Assembly: GCA_020048295.1 (NCBI GenBank)
Contig: JAIFMT010000093.1
Location: 1 to 6,617 of the forward strand
Direction of reading: 5' to 3'
Length of the DNA stretch: 6,617 bases
From: Rhodoferax sp.
Lineage (GTDB): Bacteria > Pseudomonadota > Gammaproteobacteria > Burkholderiales > Burkholderiaceae
The notes under the pieces were generated by a model. That model saw only the letters and a program-made list of their open reading frames with translations. It made no database searches and was not told the DNA's origin. Numbering within the stretch: the first letter of the stretch is position 1; the number at the start of each line of letters is the position of its first letter. A program made the position numbers and the translations under genes. Positions 1-6,231 of the stretch are shown here, piece after piece.

Positions 1-591
1 ACGATCAATGCTTTTTTGATTGAACGCGCGCAGTTTCCGGGCAAGCAGGCACTCAGTCTGCTGATGCTGGCCCCGCTGGTGATTCCGGGGGTGATTCTGG
101 GTATCTCGATCCTGGCGTTTGCCAGCCGCATTGCCAATCTGGCTGACGACCTGTGGGGGCTGGAGCTTGAGTTTTTGCGCCCTGGCCTGGCGCTGGTGGT
201 GCTGGGGCAGTTGTCGTTCATCATCTCGGTGGCCACACTGACCATCACCGCGCGGCTGAAACGCTTTGATGTGACGCTGGAGGAGGCGGCCTTTAACCTG
301 GGCGCCTCGCGCGCTGCGGTGCTGTGGACAATTACCTTGCCGTACTTGAAACCGGCGCTGATCGGCTCGGCGGCGATCTCGTTTTTGATGAGTTTCGAGA
401 ACTTCAACACCACGCTGATGCTGGTCGGCTCGGACTCGCCTTTGACGGTGATGATGTATGGCCGCATGCGCGAGGGGGCCACACCGGTGCTCAATGCAGT
501 GAGCTTGCTGCTGATGGCGGCCTCAGGCCTGCTGGCGCTCACCCTGCTACGCGGGCCGAAAACTGCCGCGCGTGACGATGCCGCCGGGTAG
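1..591 (+). CDS. ABC transporter permease, PotC-like (5' partial)
   Basis: This is an inner-membrane permease subunit of a binding-protein-dependent ABC importer. The reading frame is open from base 1 (Thr-Ile-Asn-Ala-Phe-Leu), so the true start lies upstream; the TTG at 16 is only an internal codon. About 196 codons are present, roughly the C-terminal three quarters of a ~265-residue PotC-type protein. The diagnostic cytoplasmic EAA loop, which docks on the ATPase, is at about 280-366: EEAAFNLGAS, then ITLPYLKPAL. Hydrophobic helices lie on both sides. The segment SFENFNTTLMLVG followed by VMMYGRMREG and a last helix resembles the C-terminus of spermidine/putrescine permeases (PotC/YdcV group). 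The ATPase, partner permease and binding protein are not visible and probably lie upstream. The substrate is inferred only from family resemblance; related permeases carry other small cations or opine-like compounds. The gene ends at TAG 589-591 and appears to be last in its operon. Confidence 0.88.
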   Translation, partial: TINAFLIERAQFPGKQALSLLMLAPLVIPGVILGISILAFASRIANLADDLWGLELEFLRPGLALVVLGQLSFIISVATLTITARLKRFDVTLEEAAFNLGASRAAVLWTITLPYLKPALIGSAAISFLMSFENFNTTLMLVGSDSPLTVMMYGRMREGATPVLNAVSLLLMAASGLLALTLLRGPKTAARDDAAG

Positions 592-859
592 TTGTTTAAT
601 TTTCAGACATCCTGATCCGGGCGAAAAATCTTTTTGGCTATCAGCAAAATCAGACGGGAAACAATAAGTCCGGGAAACTGTGCAGCCAAGCCGTCTTACA
701 TTGGCGTCGAGTGTCCAGAAAAATCGATTTATTCCGTGGCGGTATGCGAACTGTGCAGCGCTCCACCCAAGGCAGGTCGCGCAATTTTGCTGCACCATTC
801 AAAATGGGGCCACCAAGTCAACCAGGCAAAGAAGTTGACCTCCTGTTACGTTACAACTG
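592..859. other. Intergenic spacer before the sensor operon
   Basis: This 268-nt gap separates the permease from the two-component operon. It should hold the operon promoter, but I see no convincing -35/-10 pair. TTGACC at 835-840 looks like a -35 box, but its -10 would fall on the start codon at 860. TTGGCG at 701-706 has only a weak partner (TCGATT, 724-729). An imperfect hairpin at 612-644 (CTGAT/ATCAG outer arms, AAAA/TTTT inner arms) lacks a following T-run. A tandem GTTACGTTAC lies at 845-854, just before the start. Short open frames here have no ribosome-binding site or family resemblance and look like chance. Confidence 0.6.
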
Positions 860-2644
860 ATGCTTCCTTTTGAAATCGACCTACGCACGGCAGTTTTGTT
901 GACCACCTTTGTGTCCATGACAACGGCAGCCACGATGTTATTTTTGTGGCAAAGTCATCGACGCGACGGCGCATTGGCCATTTGGGCCTTTGGCGCTTTG
1001 CTTGTCGCGCTGGGCCTGCTGGGTGTTGTCATGCGCGGCACAGCGCCCTTATGGGTATCAATTCCCTTGGCCAATGCCTTCATCACAGCGGGTCACATCT
1101 GTTTTCTCATAGGCGTAGACATCATCATAGGTCACAAGCCCTGGCGGTGGCAGGTGTTCGTCGCATTGATCCTGACGGTCGTTGTCGGCTTGTCTTTTTT
1201 CACGTTTGTGCAATTCAACACCAGCGCTCGGGTTGCCATTCAGTTCACCGTGCTGGGTTTGCTGGCCGTCGCTGCCGCCAGCCACCTGTGGGATACAAAA
1301 TTGTCTGCCGGGATACTGACACAGCACGTTAGCGCTGCTATTTTTTTGCTTTTTGGAATGACGCTTTGGATCCGCGTTGGCCTGATCCCGGTCGATCAAC
1401 TTGATCCGAACCTGTTTACCCCGAGCGACACGCACCAGGTGGTTGTTGTGGTGGTGCTGCTTTTTTACGCAGCGCTGATGTATTGCTTCCCTGCCTTGCT
1501 GTTCACCAGGGAAATTGCCCAGCGGCAACAAAGTGAAGCCGAGTTGCGCACCAGCCAGGAAGATTTTCAGTGTCTTCTGGCCCATACGATGGACGGCTTC
1601 TGGATGGTCAGCTCCGACGGCAAACTGATGGATGTCAACGACGCCTATGTTCAGCAGTCCGGCTACACGCGTGAAGAATTGTTGGGTATGAACATTTCAA
1701 ATTTGGACGCATCCGAGGCTCCTGAGCAGGTGGCCAGCCACATGCAAAAGATTGTCAAGACCGGCACAGACCAGTTTGAAACCCGGCATCGACGCAAAGA
1801 TACGTCGGTCTGGTCAGCAGAAATCAATGCCATCCACCTGCCCGAGCGTGGCGGCAGGTTCATGGGTTTTATTCGTGACATCAGCGAGCGCAAGCAATTG
1901 CAACACGACTTGCAGTCGACCGTGGAAATGCTTGAAGAGGCGCAACGTACCGCCCACATTGGCAGCTGGAATTTGAACCTGGAGACCGGGCAACTGATCT
2001 GGTCGAACGAGGTGTTTCGTCTGTTTGAAATGAATCCACGGGAATTCAGCGCCACTTATGCAGGTTTTCTGGATGCCATTCATCCCGACGACCGTGACAT
2101 GGTCCACCAGGCCTACGCCGAATCTTTGCAGAAGCGCGCGCCTTACGAAGTAACGCATCGGTTGTTGATGCCTGACGGCCGCATCAAATGGGTGTCCGAA
2201 TGTTGTCAGTCGAGCTTTGATGCCACTGGCAAGGCCTTGCGCTCGTGGGGTACGGTGCAAGACATCACCGACCGGGTGCAGGCCGACATCCGGCTGCGCC
2301 AAAGTGAATCGCGCCTGCGCAGCATCATTGAGCATGAGCCAGAGTGCATTAGCATTCTGGACCAGCAGGGCCGAGTGTTGCTAATGAACCCGGCCGGGTT
2401 GGCCATGCTCGAGGCGGATTCTTTGGACCAAGTCGCGGGTTGGGTGATATTTGATGCCATTGCACTTGAGTTCAGAGCTGCATTTATCGACCTGCATCAC
2501 CGGGTGTTAGCTGGTGAATCCCTGAGCTTGGAATTCAAGCTGCAGGGGCTCAAAGGCGGCGAGCGTTGGATGGAGACCCATGCGGTGGCACTGGAGGACG
2601 CAGGCGAAATGGTGCACCTGGCGGTGACCCGCAAGAAGCCATGA
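860..2644 (+). CDS. Membrane sensor protein, 7TM plus three PAS domains, no kinase core
   Basis: The 594-residue protein has about seven hydrophobic helices in residues 8-213 (near 10-30, 38-58, 66-90, 98-117, 125-142, 155-174 and 193-213). Three PAS domains follow: PAS1 about 232-342, ending in a PAC motif DISERK (340-345); PAS2 about 358-474, of the PAS_3 type, with HPDDR and a final DITDR; and PAS3 about 482-591. It ends abruptly at VTRKKP, where a DITxRK motif and linker to an output domain would be expected, so it carries no output domain. The N-terminal helices resemble the multi-helix sensor regions found ahead of GGDEF or kinase modules, but I cannot name the family. The start at 860 has no clear Shine-Dalgarno; an in-frame stop at 836-838 limits any earlier start, and 860 places TM1 properly. 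The likely role is sensing in the membrane or of redox/small ligands and passing the signal to the kinase ORF that overlaps it by 4 nt. It was probably once one protein with that kinase (inference). Confidence 0.85.
   Translation: MLPFEIDLRTAVLLTTFVSMTTAATMLFLWQSHRRDGALAIWAFGALLVALGLLGVVMRGTAPLWVSIPLANAFITAGHICFLIGVDIIIGHKPWRWQVFVALILTVVVGLSFFTFVQFNTSARVAIQFTVLGLLAVAAASHLWDTKLSAGILTQHVSAAIFLLFGMTLWIRVGLIPVDQLDPNLFTPSDTHQVVVVVVLLFYAALMYCFPALLFTREIAQRQQSEAELRTSQEDFQCLLAHTMDGFWMVSSDGKLMDVNDAYVQQSGYTREELLGMNISNLDASEAPEQVASHMQKIVKTGTDQFETRHRRKDTSVWSAEINAIHLPERGGRFMGFIRDISERKQLQHDLQSTVEMLEEAQRTAHIGSWNLNLETGQLIWSNEVFRLFEMNPREFSATYAGFLDAIHPDDRDMVHQAYAESLQKRAPYEVTHRLLMPDGRIKWVSECCQSSFDATGKALRSWGTVQDITDRVQADIRLRQSESRLRSIIEHEPECISILDQQGRVLLMNPAGLAMLEADSLDQVAGWVIFDAIALEFRAAFIDLHHRVLAGESLSLEFKLQGLKGGERWMETHAVALEDAGEMVHLAVTRKKP
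2641..2644 (+). promoter_or_regulatory. ATGA stop/start overlap (sensor to kinase)
   Basis: The upstream stop TGA (2642-2644) lies inside ATGATG, whose two ATG codons are both in the kinase frame. With no good Shine-Dalgarno, a ribosome ending on the sensor ORF could restart here, tying kinase output to sensor translation. The layout is seen directly; the coupling is inferred. Confidence 0.6.
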
Positions 2645-3672
2645 TGATCACCGATGCCAACGCTGTCATTCTGCGCGTCAATCGAGCCTTCACCAAGATC
2701 ACCGGCTACACCGCCGAGGATGCCATTGGCCGGACACCCAAGCTGCTGCAGTCGGGCCGGCACACGCGGGATTTTTATCAAATCATGTGGCAAAACATCC
2801 GGCGCGACGGCTATTGGCAGGGCGAGATCTGGGACCGCCACAAAGACGGCTGCGTGCATCCCAAATGGCTGACCATCTCGGCGGTCTATTCAAAGGAGGG
2901 TGCCGTCAGCCACTACATTGGCTCGCACTTTGACATCACCGATCGCAAAGAATCCGAAGCCGCGTTGATGCAGCTCCATCACGACGTGAGCCAATCACGA
3001 CAGCGCTTGCGCGAAATGGTTGCGCAGAACGCCGCTGCGCTTGAAGTGGAGCGAAAACACATCGCCCGGGAGATTCATGACGAACTCGGACAGGTGCTCA
3101 CCACACTGCGGATTAACTTGTCGATGCTTTTAACGAACTTTGGCACACTGCAACCCGATCTGATGGGACCAGTGCAAAGCATGAAGCAATTGGTGGACCG
3201 CGCACTCTTGGGGGTGCGCGATGTCGCCACCTATTTGCGCCCTCCCGCGCTGGACTTGGGGCTGACTCCGGCGATTGAACGCCTGTGCCAAGAATTTACC
3301 TTGACCACCCACATCCCGTGTATTTTTGGTGAAGCCGAGAACGAGATGGTGCTGGATGACGAACGCGCCATAGTGATTTACCGCATTGTTCAGGAGTCTT
3401 TGACCAATGTCAGGCGCTACGCCCAGGCCAGTCAGGTGACTGTGAAGTTGGAACGCGCGGGTGATGTGCTGCGCTTGGAAGTCAATGACAACGGTGTCGG
3501 TTTTGATTTGCATGCCGTGACACCGCAAAAATCCTTTGGCCTGCTGGGCATGCACGAGCGCGCGATTTCATTGGGGGGGCAGCTCAAGATTGACAGTGCG
3601 CCAGGGCGCGGTACAGTCGTGACCGCGTTGATCCCTTTCACTTGTGACAGCTCCAAGGAACTTGAACCATGA
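2641..3672 (+). CDS. PAS-histidine kinase, NarX/HisKA_3 class
   Basis: This 343-residue kinase core autophosphorylates on a histidine and passes phosphate to the response regulator encoded next. A PAS domain covers about residues 1-103 (ITDANAV, NRAFTKITGY, PAC motif FDITDRK at 97-103). A coiled linker of about 104-135 follows. The HisKA_3 dimerisation box AREIHDELGQ has the phospho-acceptor at His146. The HATPase_c domain follows: N-box QESLTNV with Asn256, G1 box DNGVGFD (283-289) and G2 box GLLGM (300-304). There is no transmembrane segment, so it is predicted cytoplasmic. ATG codons at 2641 and 2644 are both in frame; the first overlaps the upstream stop (ATGA). Only a poor purine run (AAGAAG, 2633-2638) precedes them, so translation probably depends on re-initiation. 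The frame is open back to 2566, but that stretch reads as out-of-frame PAS3 DNA. Oddity: the PAS domain lacks its N-terminal cap, suggesting it is the 3' half of a split longer kinase gene. Confidence 0.88.
   Translation: MMITDANAVILRVNRAFTKITGYTAEDAIGRTPKLLQSGRHTRDFYQIMWQNIRRDGYWQGEIWDRHKDGCVHPKWLTISAVYSKEGAVSHYIGSHFDITDRKESEAALMQLHHDVSQSRQRLREMVAQNAAALEVERKHIAREIHDELGQVLTTLRINLSMLLTNFGTLQPDLMGPVQSMKQLVDRALLGVRDVATYLRPPALDLGLTPAIERLCQEFTLTTHIPCIFGEAENEMVLDDERAIVIYRIVQESLTNVRRYAQASQVTVKLERAGDVLRLEVNDNGVGFDLHAVTPQKSFGLLGMHERAISLGGQLKIDSAPGRGTVVTALIPFTCDSSKELEP
3655..3659 (+). promoter_or_regulatory. Ribosome-binding site of the response regulator
   Basis: AAGGA lies 9 nt before ATG 3669, inside the 3' end of the kinase gene. 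It supports the start at 3669 and independent initiation in addition to coupling through the 4-nt ATGA overlap (3669-3672). Confidence 0.65.
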
Positions 3673-4301
3673 TCCGACTGCTGATTGGAGACGACCATGC
3701 CATCATGCGCGGTGGCCTGAAGCTGATCTTTGCGTCTGCGCCTGATATGACGGTGGTTGGCGAAGCCCGTGATGGTGCCGAGGTGCTGCTGCTGCTGCGC
3801 CAAACACCGGTTGACCTGCTTTTGTTGGACCTGAACATGCCTGGCATCCAGGGCCCGGACTTGGTCCAACGCATCAAGGGACATCATCCCGGTCTGCCCA
3901 TACTCATGCTGAGCATGCACAAAGAGCCGCAATTCGCAGCACGGTTACTCAAGGCCGGCGTGCAGGGCTACATCACCAAGGATTGCGAACCTGACATTTT
4001 GCTGGCTGCCATTCGCAAAGTGGCAGCAGGCGGGCGCTACATCGACCCGGATCTGGCTGAGATGATCGTTTTTACCGACCCAACCCATGGCCAACAACCC
4101 TCCCACAGTCTGCTCTCGGATCGAGAGGCACAGGTCTTGCGCTTACTGGCGTCGGGCAAGGGTGTCAATGAGATTGGCCGGGAACTGGCGATCAGCAGCA
4201 AGACCGTCAGTACCCACAAGGCCAGGTTGATGGAAAAACTCGAGCTCACCAACATAGCCGACCTGATGCGCTATGCGATAGAACATCAGTTGATGGACTA
4301 A
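3669..4301 (+). CDS. NarL/FixJ-family response regulator
   Basis: This 210-residue DNA-binding response regulator is the likely phosphotransfer partner of the kinase just upstream, whose stop it overlaps by 4 nt. The receiver domain (about 1-120) has the acidic pair Asp8-Asp9, phospho-acceptor Asp54 in LLLLDLNMPG, the conserved switch Ser82 and Lys104. A linker leads to a LuxR-type helix-turn-helix at about 148-205, starting LSDREAQVLRLLASGK and with recognition region SSKTVSTHKARLMEKL. The length is normal for the family and no key residue is missing. The pairing of a HisKA_3 kinase with a NarL-type regulator is the usual one. Target genes cannot be read from the sequence; no obvious inverted-repeat operator is apparent upstream of the operon. 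It may activate or repress transcription of neighbouring or distant genes. Confidence 0.95.
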   Translation: MIRLLIGDDHAIMRGGLKLIFASAPDMTVVGEARDGAEVLLLLRQTPVDLLLLDLNMPGIQGPDLVQRIKGHHPGLPILMLSMHKEPQFAARLLKAGVQGYITKDCEPDILLAAIRKVAAGGRYIDPDLAEMIVFTDPTHGQQPSHSLLSDREAQVLRLLASGKGVNEIGRELAISSKTVSTHKARLMEKLELTNIADLMRYAIEHQLMD

Positions 4302-4367
4302 ATCTCAATCGGATAGGGCGTGCCCTACCCCTGCGTTCAGCCCTGACCGACAAAAAAACCAGCGTCA

Positions 4368-4375
4368 GCCGATGG
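4368..4375 (+). promoter_or_regulatory. Weak candidate sigma-28 (FliA) -10 element for aer
   Basis: GCCGATGG matches six of eight bases of the flagellar sigma-28 -10 consensus GCCGATAA. Chemoreceptor genes are often in this regulon, and the site lies 55 nt before the aer start. The expected -35 (TAAA about 15 nt upstream) is poor: only an A-run at 4352-4358 is near, at the wrong spacing. This is a suggestion, not a firm call. Confidence 0.2.
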
Positions 4376-4386
4376 CGCAACTGGAG

Positions 4387-4409
4387 CATGCTGATTAGCA
4401 TGGGCTTTT
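4387..4409 (+). terminator. Possible weak hairpin terminator
   Basis: A perfect 6-bp stem CATGCT/AGCATG with a 4-nt loop (gatt) is followed by GGCTTTT. The stem is short and only moderately GC-rich and the T-run is four bases, so termination would be weak. It could instead be a leader structure of the aer mRNA, since it ends 17 nt before the Shine-Dalgarno. Confidence 0.25.
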
Positions 4410-4419
4410 GACCGACAAG

Positions 4420-4424
4420 AAGGA
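4420..4424 (+). promoter_or_regulatory. Ribosome-binding site fixing the GTG start of aer
   Basis: AAGGA lies 6 nt before GTG 4431, the best Shine-Dalgarno in the window. An in-frame stop at 4392-4394 rules out a distant upstream start, and the next in-frame ATG would cut into the PAS domain. Confidence 0.8.
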
Positions 4425-4430
4425 AAGCCT

Positions 4431-5978
4431 GTGAGAAACAATCTGCCGGTTAGCCAGCGTGAGTATCAATTTCCTGGAAACGAAACGCTGCTCTCCACCA
4501 CCGATGTCAACAGCCACATCGAGTACGCCAACGCAGCTTTCATCCGCACCAGTGGCTTTTCTACCACTGATTTGATGGGCCAACCCCACAACCTGGTGCG
4601 CCACCCCGACATGCCTGCTGAAGCCTTTGCCGACATGTGGCACAGTTTGAAAGCCGGTGAATCGTGGCGCGCACTGGTCAAAAACCGGCGCCAGGACGGC
4701 GACCACTATTGGGTCTGTGCCAACGCCGCGCCCATGCGCCGCAATGGGCAGGTGGTGGGCTACCTGTCGGTGCGCACCAAACCCGCACGCGCCGAGGTGG
4801 AAGCCGCTGCCAGCCTTTACCAGCGCTTCAAGGATGGCCGCGCACGCGGTCTCGCCTTTCACCGGGGCTTGATTGTGCGCACTGGCATCACGCGCTGGGC
4901 GAGTGCGTTGCAACTATTGCCAACGTCGTGGCGCGTGCGCCTGCCAATGATCGCGGTGATTGTCTTGATGAGCGCCGCTTTAGCACTGTCGGGCCTGGAC
5001 GGCACGACTCTGGCCATCTTGATAGCAGCATTGGTGATAAGTCTGGTCATCGCTGATGGATTCATAGAAGCCCAGGTCACCACACCCCTGAAGCGTATTC
5101 TGGAAGTGGCGCAGCAAGTCGCCAGTGGTGAGGCAGGCAGTGACCTCAACCTCAACCGCTGTGATGCCGTGGGCATGATTGCGCGTGCCATCAACCAGTC
5201 CGGACTCAACTTGCAATCGCTGATCGCCGACGTACACGAACAAGCACAAGGGGTACAAGTCGCCACCCAGGAAATTGCCAGTGCCACCAATGACTTGTCC
5301 AGCCGCACTGAACAAACCGCCTCCAGCCTGGAACAAACTGCCGCTGCCATGGAACAACAAACCGCGTCGGTGCGACAAAATTCCGATGCGGCGCATAAAG
5401 CCAGCACACTTGCGCGAGAAGCCACCGAAGTGGCAGCGAGGGGTGGCAGCGCTATGGCCAATGTGGTGACCACCATGGACAAGATCACCACTTCGAGCCG
5501 GAAGATCTCTGACATCATCAGTGTCATTGACGGAATTGCCTTTCAAACTAACATCCTGGCCCTGAACGCCGCAGTGGAAGCCGCACGCGCTGGCGAGCAA
5601 GGGCGGGGCTTTGCCGTCGTCGCCAGTGAAGTGCGCAGCCTAGCCGGACGCTCAGCCGCAGCGGCCAAGGAAATCAAGACACTGATTGACGACTCGGCAA
5701 AAACCATTGAAAGCGGTGCCATCCTGGTCACCAGTGCCGGACAGACCATGAACGAGGTGGTCAGCCACGTTCAACGGGTCAATGAGTTGATGGCAGAAAT
5801 CACCGTGGCCTCGTCTGAGCAGTCGCTGGGCATCTCCCAGGTGGCCCAAGCCATCGCCCAACTTGACCAGATGACCCAGCAGAACGCCGCCATGGTCGAG
5901 CAAAGTACCGCCGCTGCCATCAGTATGGGTGAACAGGCCGAGCGCCTGGTGGAGGCCGTGAAAGTCTTCTCGGTTTAA
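4431..5978 (+). CDS. aer: Aer-type aerotaxis / energy-taxis receptor
   Basis: This 515-residue methyl-accepting chemotaxis-type receptor is close in length to E. coli Aer (506). The N-terminal cytoplasmic PAS domain (about 17-117) holds the motif [11 protein letters not shown] and then [12 protein letters not shown]. Asn34, Arg57, His58, Asp60 and Trp79, residues tied to FAD binding in E. coli Aer, occur at the same numbers, which also supports the GTG start. A membrane anchor follows at about 172-208, probably a hairpin of two helices, with no sizeable periplasmic domain. A HAMP-like segment starts near Pro219. The long coiled-coil signalling domain has the near-invariant tip at 366-394 ([20 protein letters not shown]), which binds CheA and CheW. 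There is no C-terminal NWETF-like CheR tether. The protein should read internal redox or electron-transport state through FAD and steer swimming. It stands as its own unit, or as first gene of a set with the two downstream ORFs. The symbol rests on motif and architecture match. Confidence 0.92.
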   Translation: MRNNLPVSQREYQFPGNETLLSTTDVNSHIEYANAAFIRTSGFSTTDLMGQPHNLVRHPDMPAEAFADMWHSLKAGESWRALVKNRRQDGDHYWVCANAAPMRRNGQVVGYLSVRTKPARAEVEAAASLYQRFKDGRARGLAFHRGLIVRTGITRWASALQLLPTSWRVRLPMIAVIVLMSAALALSGLDGTTLAILIAALVISLVIADGFIEAQVTTPLKRILEVAQQVASGEAGSDLNLNRCDAVGMIARAINQSGLNLQSLIADVHEQAQGVQVATQEIASATNDLSSRTEQTASSLEQTAAAMEQQTASVRQNSDAAHKASTLAREATEVAARGGSAMANVVTTMDKITTSSRKISDIISVIDGIAFQTNILALNAAVEAARAGEQGRGFAVVASEVRSLAGRSAAAAKEIKTLIDDSAKTIESGAILVTSAGQTMNEVVSHVQRVNELMAEITVASSEQSLGISQVAQAIAQLDQMTQQNAAMVEQSTAAAISMGEQAERLVEAVKVFSV

Positions 5979-6008
5979 CCATCTGGGACAACAATCCTTT
6001 GACTTGGC

Positions 6009-6203
6009 ATGACAAGCCCTGAGCCGCAACCCCACCAGCTCACCAAGCTGCCACAACTGGTGGAGGCACTGCATGCCATGCGCGACGCCTTGGTGCTGGC
6101 GTCGCTGGAGTTACGTGACTTCCAGTTTGAAATGGATAAGCGCCGACGCGAGGTGGCACAAGACCACGCCGCTGCTGTTTTACAAAAAGTTGGATCCAAG
6201 TAG
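6009..6203 (+). CDS. Small hypothetical protein, 64 residues
   Basis: I do not recognise this protein. The frame starts at ATG 6009, 30 nt after the aer stop, and ends at TAG 6201-6203, 28 nt before the MASE3 gene. The sequence is a Pro/Gln-rich start followed by a charged, probably helical stretch (LVEALHAMRDALVLASLELR, then many Lys/Arg/Glu), with no transmembrane helix and no cysteine. No clear Shine-Dalgarno precedes 6009. A GGAGG at 6062-6066 lies 11 nt before an in-frame ATG at 6078, which would give a 41-residue protein instead. The same-strand position and tight spacing between two sensory genes favour a real gene. Its shortness and weak start signal argue for caution. Confidence 0.45.
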   Translation: MTSPEPQPHQLTKLPQLVEALHAMRDALVLASLELRDFQFEMDKRRREVAQDHAAAVLQKVGSK

Positions 6204-6231
6204 GACGACAAACACCGCAACAGAGCGCCTC

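Larger units (their letters stand above)
4302..4430. other. Spacer with two hairpins and a direct repeat before aer
   Basis: This 129-nt gap has three visible structures: a perfect inverted repeat TAGGGC-gt-GCCCTA (4314-4327), a 10-bp direct repeat TGACCGACAA (4344-4353 and 4409-4418), and a 6-bp hairpin CATGCT-gatt-AGCATG (4387-4402). It must hold the end of the two-component transcript, the start of the aer transcript, or both. The aer Shine-Dalgarno is at its right end. Confidence 0.6.

Noticed and set aside
612..644. Imperfect hairpin after the permease as an intrinsic terminator
   Set aside because: The stem is broken by unpaired bases, the inner arm is only A/T pairs, and no T-run follows on the + strand.
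835..863. TTGACC as the -35 of a sigma-70 promoter for the sensor operon
   Set aside because: With a 17-nt spacer the -10 would be TGATGC over the start codon, so transcription would begin inside the gene.
634..873. 79-codon + strand frame in the spacer before the sensor operon
   Set aside because: It starts at TTG without a ribosome-binding site, has an unlikely composition, and overlaps the sensor start.
1058..1585. 175-codon minus-strand frame opposite the 7TM region
   Set aside because: The opposite strand encodes clear membrane helices and PAS1; the minus product is His/Gln-rich, typical of an antisense shadow.
2620..2650. Programmed ribosomal frameshift joining sensor and kinase
   Set aside because: No slippery heptamer is present (the sequence is CGC AAG AAG CCA TGA), and a frameshift would still leave the PAC motif and linker missing.
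4859..5527. 222-codon minus-strand frame opposite aer
   Set aside because: It is a shadow of the strongly supported aer coding strand; its Ala/Ser/Cys-rich product resembles no family.
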